Source: Defluviitaleaceae bacterium (lineage in GTDB: Bacteria > Bacillota > Clostridia > Lachnospirales > WQUN01). Taken from it: 64,000 bases of DNA. The position numbers and the translations under genes were made by a program. Every line of letters begins with the position of its first letter. The first letter of the stretch is position 1. The stretch spans positions 1 through 64,000 of the forward strand of contig WRLD01000009.1 in the NCBI GenBank assembly GCA_009777845.1, written 5' to 3'. The notes below the pieces were generated by a model. It worked only from the letters and a program-made list of their open reading frames with translations, searched no databases and had not been told where the DNA came from. Shown one piece after another: positions 52,378 to 60,587 of the stretch.

Positions 52378-52830
52378 TCATAAACGCATTGCCATATAGC
52401 CATCAGTATCAACAAAACCAATTTTGCTGTATATTGATTTGCCGTCGTCAGAAGCGTGAAGCCTTATAAGTTTATATTCAAGTTTTATAGCTTCATCGAC
52501 AACGAGCTTAAGCAAGCGCGAGGCGATACCATGCTTGCGATATTCGGGTAAGGTGTACATATTAGTTATATATGCAACTCGCCCTGTTGGATTAGAAAAT
52601 GTAGGCGGCAGCTGATAAAAGCAAATTCCGCTTGTCGCAATAATTTTCCCATTATCCTCCGCAAGCCACGAAATTAAAGAACCGTTCGATATGCTTGAAA
52701 TAAAATAATCGGATAAATCCTTGTCTATATTCATATTTGCATTAAGCGGCAAGCCCTCGTCAATCAACTGTTGTTTTCGGTAACGAGCAAGAATTTGAAT
52801 ATCGTCAATGGTTGCTTTTCTGTAATTCAT
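52378..52830 (-). CDS. GNAT family N-acetyltransferase
   Basis: The 150-residue protein is a single GNAT domain: MNYRKATIDDIQILARYRKQ (shown to 20 residues), the beta-4 strand RVAYITNMYTLPEYR and the acetyl-CoA loop RKHGIASRLLKLVVDEA, then IRLHASDDGKSIYSKIGF. The order suggests a family that acetylates small metabolites or drugs. It stands alone between the composite repeat and a PIN module. The substrate is unknown. Confidence 0.9.
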   Translation of the reverse strand: MNYRKATIDDIQILARYRKQQLIDEGLPLNANMNIDKDLSDYFISSISNGSLISWLAEDNGKIIATSGICFYQLPPTFSNPTGRVAYITNMYTLPEYRKHGIASRLLKLVVDEAIKLEYKLIRLHASDDGKSIYSKIGFVDTDGYMAMRL

Positions 52831-52868
52831 AGCATAACCTCGAAGATTTAAGGGAATTTAATTTTTGC

Positions 52869-53093
52869 TTAAACAACTACAACTCTATCTGGCGGCTTGT
52901 AGCCTTTCCCCGAACGCTCAAACAGCTCTCGCGCGGTTAAATCCTCCCACAGGTTTTCGCGCCATTTTGTGTAGTCAAAAGTGTTCCTGCCAATGGTTGT
53001 AATAAATATTTCTGTTTCAATTGCACCAAGCGTATCACTTAATGCTTTCATTCCTGCACTCATAATTGCAGAGGTCTGAACGTCACTATACAT
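52869..53093 (-). CDS. Small partner protein of PIN-domain toxin
   Basis: The 74-residue protein begins at ATG 53093, eight bases after GGAGG; the ATG overlaps the stop of the PIN gene as TAATG. It has a Met/Ser/Ala-rich helix at the start and the conserved-looking FDYTKWRENLWEDLTARELF segment in the middle. I do not recognise the family, but a small gene coupled to a PIN gene is probably its antitoxin. The order toxin-then-antitoxin is reversed from the common VapBC layout. Confidence 0.6.
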   Translation of the reverse strand: MYSDVQTSAIMSAGMKALSDTLGAIETEIFITTIGRNTFDYTKWRENLWEDLTARELFERSGKGYKPPDRVVVV

Positions 53094-53542
53094 TATAAAT
53101 TCCTCCAAATCCTCAAAAAGCTAATCGGGTCTACTATTTTTATGCGTTTATCTTGATACCTGGATAATTGCTTATCTGTAGTAATCAAGTAATCACAGCC
53201 TGCTATAATTGCACACGCTGTATGCGAAGCATCTTTGAGTTTTATTCCCATTTTCATTATTTCATCTGTCAAAGAAATTGCGGTGTCGTCATTGTCCTTG
53301 CTGACATAATAGCTCGCATTATTTTCAATGAAATCAATAATAGAAATTCGGTTAGCTTCTATCGGGTAAACAGTAATTTCTTCAACAGAAACAGACGAAT
53401 AGACAAGCTCAATGGCTTTATACTTTACAAGGGCTTGAATAGTCATTTTTGCTTGCGTGTCGTTAAAAATGTCTATATCGTTTTGATTGTCAAACGGTCT
53501 GCCGTAACAGCAGCTATCCAAGTATATTTTCAGCTTATCCAT
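53093..53542 (-). CDS. PIN-domain putative toxin
   Basis: The 149-residue protein has the PIN fold: YLDSCCYGRPFDNQ with the first Asp, SVSVEEI with Glu in the middle, IKLKDASHTACAIIAGCDYL with a second Asp, and the LITTDKQL motif with the last Asp. These acidic residues bind metal for RNA cleavage. The first part has an unusual Cys pair after the Asp. A small partner gene overlaps its stop. No other neighbour hints at a target. Confidence 0.82.
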   Translation of the reverse strand: MDKLKIYLDSCCYGRPFDNQNDIDIFNDTQAKMTIQALVKYKAIELVYSSVSVEEITVYPIEANRISIIDFIENNASYYVSKDNDDTAISLTDEIMKMGIKLKDASHTACAIIAGCDYLITTDKQLSRYQDKRIKIVDPISFLRIWRNL

Positions 53543-53577
53543 ACAAGCCCTATCCCTTCGTGCATAACCCTATAGCC

Positions 53578-54411
53578 CTACCACCCCGCCAAAAACTCCG
53601 TAATCGGGGCTAGCTCTAGGTTTCCATAAATATCCGAGTTGCTAGTACCCTTATAGAAATCCTGTATATATGCTAGGTGCGCCCTTGTTGTTTCCAGCTC
53701 GTAGGTGTCGTTAAACTCCTGTATCAAACGCCCTAGCTCGCTTTCGTCTACCTTTGTACGGTTTTCGCCCTCGGAGTCAAATAAATAGTAGAACCACTCA
53801 AACTCGCCTGTGTCGTCGTCATAGTTTTCGCCCATAAAATCCCATTTGAGGAAACGCTCGGTGCGTAGCTCCGAAAAGTCGCCAAAATCGAGCCATATTA
53901 GCTCGTGGTGATAACGCTCGAAGCTAGTCTGGAAGCCGTCCTTTACGTTTAGCCAGCGCGGCTCGCCTGTTTCCCTGTTTCTGTAAAGCTCAAACGCTGC
54001 GGGCATGAGGTTGTCTAAATCCAGCCGCTTGATGCCGCCGTCTGCGAATTTCACGACACTATACACCCATGTGTCCACTCCGCCGCCTGCGTACAAGACC
54101 ATTTCGGGGATTTCGTCAAAATCAAAATCCATAAGCATGATGTAAGGCGCATAAACCTCGTTGGCGAGAAATTCGGCGAACGCCTCGCCCCACGGCTCAA
54201 GCTCGTGTATTACCGCAGGAGCAGGCTCGGGGGCTTCTTGCGAAATAGGGGAAGCCGAGGGGTCGGGAACAAGGGCAGAGCCAGTAGTCGCATTGGTATA
54301 AATTTCCGTAGGGCTTGGAGCTTCGGGCTGTGTTTCCGTTTCACCCGAATCACGAGAGCCGCATGAAACAAATACTAAAAGTAGCATGAATAATAGGATA
54401 TTTCTAAACAT
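53578..54411 (-). CDS. Lipoprotein of unknown function
   Basis: The 277-residue precursor has a lipobox VFVSC after a hydrophobic start, so it should be lipid-anchored outside the cell. After a Pro/Ser/Thr linker (about 25-65) comes a beta-rich domain with the segment IMLMDFDFDEIPEMVLYAGG. This looks like the LxDxDxDGxPE(L/M) pattern seen in some secreted VCBS/FG-GAP-like proteins of Clostridia. ATG 54411 follows AGGTGG. I cannot give a function. Confidence 0.72.
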   Translation of the reverse strand: MFRNILLFMLLLVFVSCGSRDSGETETQPEAPSPTEIYTNATTGSALVPDPSASPISQEAPEPAPAVIHELEPWGEAFAEFLANEVYAPYIMLMDFDFDEIPEMVLYAGGGVDTWVYSVVKFADGGIKRLDLDNLMPAAFELYRNRETGEPRWLNVKDGFQTSFERYHHELIWLDFGDFSELRTERFLKWDFMGENYDDDTGEFEWFYYLFDSEGENRTKVDESELGRLIQEFNDTYELETTRAHLAYIQDFYKGTSNSDIYGNLELAPITEFLAGW

Positions 54412-54432
54412 TTGTACCACCTGATTTCTTTA

Positions 54433-54510
54433 GATTATGGAACACGGATTTGAAAGATTATGGCACGCGGATTTTCGCGGATTTGACGGATTTACGCGGA
54501 TTTTTTCTTG
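54433..54510. repeat. Family B repeat array
   Basis: GGAACACGGATTTGAAAG, then GGATTTTCGCGGATTTGACG and GGATTTACGCGGATTT form a one-sided family B array. Confidence 0.75.
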
Positions 54511-54601
54511 CGTTCATAAAAAGCTAACTTTACGCTGTCAATAGGTTAAGGGAATCTGCGGTTTTTTTGTAGGGGACGAGCAAAATCGCCTTTGGGGTTT
54601 T

Positions 54602-55087
54602 GTAGGGGACGGATTTATCCGTCCCGAGATTACCTCGCTCTGCGTTAATGGACGTTATCCGTCCCCGAATTGACGAACGTGCGTACCTCGGGACGGATAA
54701 ATCCGTCCCCTACAAAAAGCCCTGCAAATCTTGCAACTTAGTAAATTGTTGCCTAAATTCGGCTTCATGTGTTTGTCGCGGGGTACTTGTAGGGGACGGA
54801 TTTATCCGTCCCGAGATTACCTCGCTCTGCGTTAATGGACGTTATCCGTCCTCGAATTGACGAACGTGCGTACCTCGGGACGGATAAATCCGTCCCCTAC
54901 AAAAAGCCCTGCAAATCTTGCAACTTAGTAAATTGTTGCCTAAATTCGACTTCATGTGCTTGTCGCGAGGTACTTGTAGGGGACGGATTTATCCGTCCCG
55001 AGATTACCTCGCTCTGCGTTAATGGACGTTACTCGTCCTTGAATTGACGAGCGTGCATACCTCGGGAGGGGCAAGCCCCTCCCCTAC
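54602..55087 (+). repeat. 187-bp tandem array of family A elements, copies 5-7
   Basis: Three family A units begin at 54602, 54789 and 54976, exactly 187 bp apart, each 112 bp long. The 75-bp linkers are nearly identical and contain AAGCCCTGCAAATC and a module C word (CTTCATGTGTTTGTCGCG). The first two copies are almost perfect; the right end of the third has drifted to GGGAGGGGCAAGCCCCTCCC. Short open frames inside the array are not genes. Confidence 0.93.
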
Positions 55088-55127
55088 GAGTAGCCGTCAC
55101 CGCACCCAAGCCTTAACCTGTTGACAT

Positions 55128-55325
55128 CACATAGATTTAAAAGCACGTCCGATAAAATCCGCGAAAATCCGCCAAATCCGTGTTCCATGCCTTTATCCGC
55201 CATTCCATACCTTTATCCGCTTTCCGTTACTCTTTAATAAAAGCAAGAAAGAATCCGCGGAAATCCGTCAAATCCGCGGAAATCCGCGTTCCATGCCTTT
55301 AAATCCTTTAAATCCGCCATTCCAC
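55128..55325. repeat. Family B repeat cluster before pgi
   Basis: Right-half arms such as AAATCCGCGAAAATCCGCC and AAATCCGTGTTCCATGCC recur four times with decay. They fill the remaining gap up to the pgi stop. Confidence 0.8.
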
Positions 55326-55340
55326 ACCTTATATAATTGC

Positions 55341-56741
55341 CTAGATTACATACTTCCTATCCTTAACCGGAGCCGCATCAAGCTCCGCCTTCTTATCCTC
55401 ATACCCAGGCCGCCCAAACATCGCATACGTAGCGTTTTTGCCTTCCTCTACCCCTGGCTGGTCGAACGCATCTATATTTAACAGCTCGCCCGCGTATGCC
55501 GTAGCCACCTCAAAGAAGTACAGCAATTGCCCCAGTGTCTGCGCGTTTACCTTGGGAAGCGTAAGCGATATGTTCATACGTCCTGCCTTGGTTACGGCGT
55601 ATTCTGTGGCGGCTTGCTCTGTTTTTATTAGCTCGTTATGCGTTACGCCGCCAAGGAAGCCAAGGCTCGGCATGTCCGAATATGTCTTAGGAATGGTAAT
55701 CGTTTCGCGGTATTCGTCTACGCCAAGGAACACAATAATTTTGTCGAATGGGCCTTCCGCATAAAGCTGAACCTGGCTGTGCTGGTCGGTTACGCCGAGG
55801 GCTTTTACAGGGGTTTGCCCCACGTTTACTACCTTGCCGTCTAGGTCGTACATTTTGCCAAGCGATTCCGCCCATAGCTGTGCGTACCAGTCCGATATGA
55901 GCTTGAGCGAATCGGCGTAGGGCATCATTACCGATATGTTTTTGCCGTTATTCATGGCGATGTAATGAAGAAGTGCGTACATATGCGCAGGGTTTTTGTA
56001 AATGTCCTCGTTTTTGCATAGCTCGTCCATTTGTGCCGCGCCTACGAGCAGTCCTTTTATGTCTATGCCGCAAAACGCAGCAGGCAGAAGCCCAACAGGC
56101 GTAAATTCCGAAAAACGGCCGCCGACCGCCGACGGAATAATAAAATACTTGTAGCCCTCCGCCTTAGCAATCGTAATCAGGTTTCCGCTAACCGCATCAG
56201 TGGTGCAAACTATGCGACGTTTGGCGGCTTCCTTCCCGAGCTTTTCTTCCAGCAGCTGTTGAATAATCATAAACTGGCTCATTGTTTCGGACGTGCTTCC
56301 CGACTTGGAAATGACGTTGTACAAGCAACGTGTCGGGTCTACCGTTTGGAAAAAATATACAAGCCTTTCGGGGTCTACATTGTCGAGAACATATAGCTTG
56401 GGAAAACCGCCGCGCTTTTCGCGTGGAAGCTCGTTCCAAAATGGGTGGTTTAACGCCTGCTGTACCGCCGAGGGCCCCAACGCACTGCCGCCGATTCCCA
56501 ACACAACAAAGGCATCTATGCCGTCCTTTTCTTGGTTTACATAGTCCAAAATTTCTTTCACAACGCCCTCTTGGTTGTAGGGCAGGTCGCGCCACGCCAT
56601 TTTGCCTGCCGCGCGTTTTACCGTCATTGCGGTGTTTGCCTTGGCTACTGCGGCGGAGAGCTTGTCGATTTGCTCCTTGAAAATGCCGTCCTTGCCGATT
56701 CTTTCACTTAATGCGTTATTGTAGTCCATTTTTAGTTTCAT
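55341..56741 (-). CDS. pgi: Glucose-6-phosphate isomerase
   Basis: Pgi interconverts glucose 6-phosphate and fructose 6-phosphate in glycolysis. The protein has two sugar-isomerase domains with GIGGSALGPSAV, the phosphate loop NVISKSGSTSETMSQF, PSAVGGRFSEFTPVGLLP and the QHSQVQLYAEGP segment. ATG 56741 is chosen for its AGGTGGG site and the normal N-terminus MKLKMDYNNALSER, giving 466 residues; the longer frame to 56783 includes non-coding DNA. It is flanked by repeats on both sides and appears to be transcribed alone. Confidence 0.96.
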   Translation of the reverse strand: MKLKMDYNNALSERIGKDGIFKEQIDKLSAAVAKANTAMTVKRAAGKMAWRDLPYNQEGVVKEILDYVNQEKDGIDAFVVLGIGGSALGPSAVQQALNHPFWNELPREKRGGFPKLYVLDNVDPERLVYFFQTVDPTRCLYNVISKSGSTSETMSQFMIIQQLLEEKLGKEAAKRRIVCTTDAVSGNLITIAKAEGYKYFIIPSAVGGRFSEFTPVGLLPAAFCGIDIKGLLVGAAQMDELCKNEDIYKNPAHMYALLHYIAMNNGKNISVMMPYADSLKLISDWYAQLWAESLGKMYDLDGKVVNVGQTPVKALGVTDQHSQVQLYAEGPFDKIIVFLGVDEYRETITIPKTYSDMPSLGFLGGVTHNELIKTEQAATEYAVTKAGRMNISLTLPKVNAQTLGQLLYFFEVATAYAGELLNIDAFDQPGVEEGKNATYAMFGRPGYEDKKAELDAAPVKDRKYVI

Positions 56742-56760
56742 AAATACCCACCTTTTTTTG

Positions 56761-56786
56761 ACTCGCCTTCGGCGATTTTTCATGTG
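56761..56786. repeat. Family D short hairpin repeat, copy 3
   Basis: ACTCGCCTTCGGCGATTTTT followed by CATGTG lies just upstream of the pgi ribosome site. It matches the copies at 23082 and 38197. Confidence 0.65.
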
Positions 56787-56867
56787 CGAATTTGCACTGT
56801 TGTATATTTTTAAATACGTTTACGACATAATTTAACATATTCAATAGCATAACGGCAATAGTTTTTT

Positions 56868-58646
56868 TTATTTGGAAAGAACAGCATCATTCCCAACCAA
56901 CCATTTTGACAAAATCGACACATCTTGAAAATCCACAACGCCATCGCCGTTTATATCCGCGGCGAATACGTCTATTTCCTCAAAGCCCTCATGCCCCATT
57001 ATATGGCGAATGATATACAATAAATCCATAGTGCCGACATACGGCTCGCTTGTTACGCTTCTTATGCGCGGCGCGGAGGTCATGCTTAGTATGCCTACGC
57101 CCTGCCTTGACGTGTCCCAACCAGCAGGGGTGCGGGCGTAGGCGCGTAACGCAGTGCGGAGCTGTGCAGGCGAAAGCGAGGGGTTGTTCATAAGATACAT
57201 TGCCGCCGCCGCCGCCGCAAATGGGGCCGCCATAGACGTGCCGCTATCATCTCTATATCCTCCGCCAACGGCCGTACTGTTGATTGAAACGCCGGGCGCG
57301 CATAAATCTAGCGGCGGGCTTCCCCAGTTTGAGGAAGTTGCTGGTACATTCAAGATGTTTACAGAGCCTACGGTGAATACTAAATCCACGTTAGCAGGGG
57401 CGACGGTCGCGGCGTTAATCCCGTTATTTCCCGAAGCGGCAATCACCAGTACGCCCGCTTCCTCGGCGGCGTTTATTGTGGACTGGAACGACGAGGGCGA
57501 TATTTGCGCGCCTAGACTAAGCACGATAATGTCGGCGTTGTTGGCTATGGCGTGCCGTATTCCCGAATTGACACCGCCCACAGTGCCCGATTTTGAGCTG
57601 TTTAGCACTCTTACTGGGAAAATTTTTATATTGTTCACTTTCGGCGTGCCGTCCACGACTATTCCCGAAACATGCGTGCCGTGACCGTTCCAGTCGTGCG
57701 TGTCGGCTGTGTTTGTAATAAAACAGCGCGGCTCGCCGTCATGTATTCGCCCATAGAAAAATTCATGCGAGGCATCTAAGCCACTATCTACCACCGCAAC
57801 GACAATCTGGCGGTTTGTTCTGCCCTGCTCTATTAAATACCGCGCGTAGCTGTCTAAGCCTACCGAGCTTACGCCCCACGAGCGCGGCGGGTCGTTGTCC
57901 TTGTCACTAAAGCCGCTTACGGCTTGCGTGTCCTCGGAAAAGCCCGATATTACATAGTCTGGCTCTACCCAGACGACATCTTTATTTGCCGATAACGCTT
58001 CGTATGCCTCGCGTGTTTGTAAAATTGTGTCAAATTGTACAAATGCCTCATCGTCGGGCCAGTGGACGACAGCAGTAGCGCCCAAGCCCGAAAAATCGAA
58101 GCTCGGCGCGGTTTTTACAAAAAGCCGCCTAGTCTGAAAATCGCGCGTAAGAATTATTTCGTCCGTGTCGGTATTCCATTCCGCTTCAAAGCCCAAAAGC
58201 TCGGCGGCGGTTTCAGTGTCTATCATTGTGCGGTTGTTGATAATCATGGGCGGCGCGTCTACCGTTTCGAGGCTTCCATCAACAAACGCAATAACGGAAT
58301 TTATTTCCAGCTCTATTGTTTGCTCGGACGTGACAGTTATTTTTTGCTCGTCAAAGGAAATATCGCCGTTTGCTTGCTCCACAAGGGTACGCAGGGGCAG
58401 CATGATGCTTTCGTTGACTATTACAGGGGCGGTGTCGAGCTGACTTTGCACGCCGTCAACCGTCATGTATGGGCTGCCCACCGTAAAAACAATTTCCGTT
58501 ATAAAATTGTCGTCCCAGTTGTCGGCAATTAGCTTTGCCGTTTGGTCTAAATAGGAGGGTTCGTTTGCGTAGAGGTTAGTTAGGGTGAAAAAATTTAGTG
58601 CGAGTAGGAGAATGAGGGCGGTGGTGAGTTTTTGTAGGGCTTTCAT
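56868..58646 (-). CDS. Secreted S8 subtilase with stalk-type N-domain and dockerin-like C-terminus
   Basis: The 592-residue precursor has a signal peptide (1-28), a copper amine oxidase N-terminal-like domain (about 50-165, MLPLRTLVEQANGD and NNRTMIDTETAAELLGF), a possible propeptide and the subtilisin domain. The catalytic triad is in VAVVDSGLD, GHGTHVSG and SGTSMAAP. The last 60 residues have one clear calcium loop, DINGDGVVDFQDVSIL, and a weaker first half (MDLLYIIRHIMG), i.e. a dockerin-like repeat pair. It may attach to a cohesin-bearing partner; no scaffoldin is in the window. The gene is monocistronic. Confidence 0.92.
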   Translation of the reverse strand: MKALQKLTTALILLLALNFFTLTNLYANEPSYLDQTAKLIADNWDDNFITEIVFTVGSPYMTVDGVQSQLDTAPVIVNESIMLPLRTLVEQANGDISFDEQKITVTSEQTIELEINSVIAFVDGSLETVDAPPMIINNRTMIDTETAAELLGFEAEWNTDTDEIILTRDFQTRRLFVKTAPSFDFSGLGATAVVHWPDDEAFVQFDTILQTREAYEALSANKDVVWVEPDYVISGFSEDTQAVSGFSDKDNDPPRSWGVSSVGLDSYARYLIEQGRTNRQIVVAVVDSGLDASHEFFYGRIHDGEPRCFITNTADTHDWNGHGTHVSGIVVDGTPKVNNIKIFPVRVLNSSKSGTVGGVNSGIRHAIANNADIIVLSLGAQISPSSFQSTINAAEEAGVLVIAASGNNGINAATVAPANVDLVFTVGSVNILNVPATSSNWGSPPLDLCAPGVSINSTAVGGGYRDDSGTSMAAPFAAAAAAMYLMNNPSLSPAQLRTALRAYARTPAGWDTSRQGVGILSMTSAPRIRSVTSEPYVGTMDLLYIIRHIMGHEGFEEIDVFAADINGDGVVDFQDVSILSKWLVGNDAVLSK

Positions 58647-58676
58647 GGTGTACTCCTTTCTGATGTGGGCAAGTTT

Positions 58677-58905
58677 TTACCAGATGCAAGATATATTGTA
58701 CTTTTGAATATTTTCATCGGCTGTTAGAATAGACATATTTTCCGCTTTTGTTTAAATTCATTTTTATAGCTATTTCCCAAAGAGAAACAGAAGAAATATA
58801 CAAAAGGCTTTCAGTGTTTTCTATAATATTGGTTATCCTCGGTGGAAGTTTGGACAAGACATCAAAATGCCAAATAATGGTGTGAGTATCAAGTAAATAT
58901 TTCAT
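58677..58905 (-). pseudogene. VapC-type PIN toxin with internal deletion and frameshift
   Basis: The N-terminal part MKYLLDTHTIIWHFDVLSKL and ISSVSLWEIAIKMNL is a standard VapC start, but the frame stops at 58714 after 63 residues. The normal C-terminal end MSILTADENIQKYNISCIW lies directly behind it in another frame, ending at 58677. About half of the domain between them, including the third acidic region, is lost. The toxin should be inactive while its antitoxin gene upstream is whole. Confidence 0.8.
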
Positions 58906-59147
58906 TCCATGTACTCCCTCATTTCTTCGAGCGGTTCGTCAAAATCGTCCGAAATCCATACCTTGCAAATACCGTTTAATTCTGAAAACCGTTTTTTAGC
59001 TGTTCCAAAATCTTGCGTGGGAATTTCTGTAAATACGTCTGCTTCCTTTTCATGTTCTAAAAAGTTTATAAATGTCATGGCTATAGTTAATTTTTCAACA
59101 GGAAGCCTTGATATTCTATTTGCCAAGTCGCTGTGCATTTGTGTCAT
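58902..59147 (-). CDS. Antitoxin-like protein paired with the broken VapC
   Basis: The 81-residue protein starts at ATG 59147 behind GGAGG and ends with a 4-bp ATGA overlap with the vapC remnant, the standard VapBC layout. Its first half (LANRISRLPVEKLTIAMTFI, part) is helical like the DUF2281 group, and the second half (DFDEPLEEMREYME) is an acidic tail that would bind the toxin. It may persist because it still regulates or neutralises a related toxin. Confidence 0.72.
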   Translation of the reverse strand: MTQMHSDLANRISRLPVEKLTIAMTFINFLEHEKEADVFTEIPTQDFGTAKKRFSELNGICKVWISDDFDEPLEEMREYME

Positions 59148-59178
59148 AATTACCTCCATTAGCCGTCGGGGGGCGTTA

Positions 59179-59772
59179 TCAGATTAAAAATCCCTTTACG
59201 ATATTTTCCTCAATCGCGTTTTCCACCCATTGCCACAATGAGGGAATCGCTGTTTTAACGGGCAGCATACGCGTTCGCACACGCTCGGCGGTTGCGTTAA
59301 ATTTTAACCAAGCACTGCCTGTACCGCTCATGTGAATACTATAAAACGACTGAAACCTGTCTATCGCCGAGGCATAAACGGCGTTGGGCGTTTCCATAGT
59401 GTCAAATTCTTCCCATAGGGTACGGTATTCGCGCGCCTGTTCCTCGGGCAATAGCGTGAATAGCTTGTCTGCGGCTTCGCGTTCGCGTTGCTCTTTGTTC
59501 GTATTGGCGGTTATATCATGCGCAGGGGTATCGCCTGCGTAAATCTCGACTAAATCATGCACGATTGCCATTTTTAGTATACGCTCGATGTCTACACCGT
59601 CAAGCGCGCAATGCTCGAATAACGTCATAGCCATAAGCGCGAAATGCCACGAATGCTCCGCGTTGTTTTCATACCGAGAGCCGTCAATAAGCGTGGTTTG
59701 GCGGAATATTTGCTTCATGCTGTCGGCTAGGTGCAGGAAGTTTAGTTGGTGGTGCACATTGTTCACGCTCAT
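59179..59772 (-). CDS. HD-domain phosphohydrolase (YfbR/HDDC2-like)
   Basis: The metal ligands of the HD family are His40 in NNAEHSWHFA, His72-Asp73 in AIVHDLVEIYAGDT and a later Asp in ASAIDRFQSF. This matches 5'-deoxynucleotidase YfbR and human HDDC2, which remove phosphate from deoxynucleoside monophosphates. ATG 59772 follows GAGGGAG and lies inside the end of the nucleotidyltransferase gene. It is the last gene of a five-gene coupled operon, which makes a nucleotide-linked role likely. Confidence 0.9.
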   Translation of the reverse strand: MSVNNVHHQLNFLHLADSMKQIFRQTTLIDGSRYENNAEHSWHFALMAMTLFEHCALDGVDIERILKMAIVHDLVEIYAGDTPAHDITANTNKEQREREAADKLFTLLPEEQAREYRTLWEEFDTMETPNAVYASAIDRFQSFYSIHMSGTGSAWLKFNATAERVRTRMLPVKTAIPSLWQWVENAIEENIVKGFLI

Positions 59773-60073
59773 ACAGTATAACTCCCTCTCTTGCGATTTT
59801 ACGCTCCAGCGTAATGCCCTCAGCCCTGTGCGAAAATATATCTACCGTTCCTGCCAAAATATCTACGGGCTTTCTCTTTAATCCGCGCATTGCCAAATAT
59901 GCGGTATTGATTGCATCAAGCGGGCGAATAGTATCGTTGGGAATCACCATATAAAAGTCATAGTCGCTGTCCTCGTTTGGTGTGCCATTAGCATAAGAGC
60001 CAAACAGATAAAGCCTTTCGATAGTGACGGCGTTAATAATTTTATCCTTAATTGCTAATATCTCATTATTCAT
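59684..60073 (-). CDS. MNT-type nucleotidyltransferase
   Basis: The 129-residue protein has the minimal nucleotidyltransferase core: Gly25-Ser26 in LFGSYANG and Asp37/Asp39 in DSDYDFYMV. The third acidic residue is probably in KPVDILAG. It starts at ATG 60073, overlapping the upstream gene by 8 bp, and its 3' end overlaps the HD gene by 89 bp; the last 25 residues or so are read from DNA shared with that gene. No HepT partner follows. It might modify the unknown protein upstream. Confidence 0.85.
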   Translation of the reverse strand: MNNEILAIKDKIINAVTIERLYLFGSYANGTPNEDSDYDFYMVIPNDTIRPLDAINTAYLAMRGLKRKPVDILAGTVDIFSHRAEGITLERKIAREGVILYEREQCAPPTKLPAPSRQHEANIPPNHAY

Positions 60074-60587
60074 AAAAACCAACCTCGCCACTATAATCAA
60101 CATCAAAAACCACAGTATGCTCGCGTGTAATGTTATCAATAGCCCTATAAAACTCACGTTTTGTCGAATCAGAGATAAAGGTTTCAAAATAAATAGCTTT
60201 GTCAAAATCAATATGCAAATCGCAGGTATCGGCATAATAAATATTCCTTATTTTCAGCGGAAACTCATTGATAAGCTCCTTTGAACGTACGTCAAAAACA
60301 CTGCTCTGTTCTTTTTCTCTGCCGCAAATATCCCAATCCCAGTTTTCATGTACTAGGCTTTCATCATAGGGGTTATAAATATCATGGGAAGCTAACAGGA
60401 TTTGACTTCCCTTTACAAAACGCCATTGACACTGGAAATGTATGGCATAATCAGACACTTTTTTTGTTATTGTGCCTTTTGGCGATTTTATTTCAATTGT
60501 GCGTGGGTCGCCAATACATAGGCAAAGCATATCGGCTGCTCTGCTTAGGTTAGTTAGGCTAGTGTCTGTAAATTTTTTGAGGTTCAT
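60066..60587 (-). CDS. Unknown protein in nucleotidyltransferase operon
   Basis: The 173-residue protein starts MNLKKFTDTSLTNLSRAADM and is rich in beta strands (AIHFQCQWRFVKGSQILLAS, RNIYYADTCDLHIDF). It has no catalytic motif that I recognise. The ATG overlaps the stop of the preceding gene by 4 bp and its stop overlaps the nucleotidyltransferase by 8 bp, so the products are likely made in fixed ratio. It may be the substrate or regulator of the transferase; this is inference from layout only. Confidence 0.7.
   Translation of the reverse strand: MNLKKFTDTSLTNLSRAADMLCLCIGDPRTIEIKSPKGTITKKVSDYAIHFQCQWRFVKGSQILLASHDIYNPYDESLVHENWDWDICGREKEQSSVFDVRSKELINEFPLKIRNIYYADTCDLHIDFDKAIYFETFISDSTKREFYRAIDNITREHTVVFDVDYSGEVGFYE

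Noticed and set aside
54648..55047. Two similar 70-residue open frames in the 187-bp array
   Set aside because: They are read straight through family A elements, and matching fragments appear at every other copy in several frames. They have no ribosome sites and are repeat artefacts.
54602..55087. Possible CRISPR array
   Set aside because: The period is 187 bp, the repeat is 112 bp with inverted ends, and the linkers are nearly identical instead of unique; no cas genes are present.
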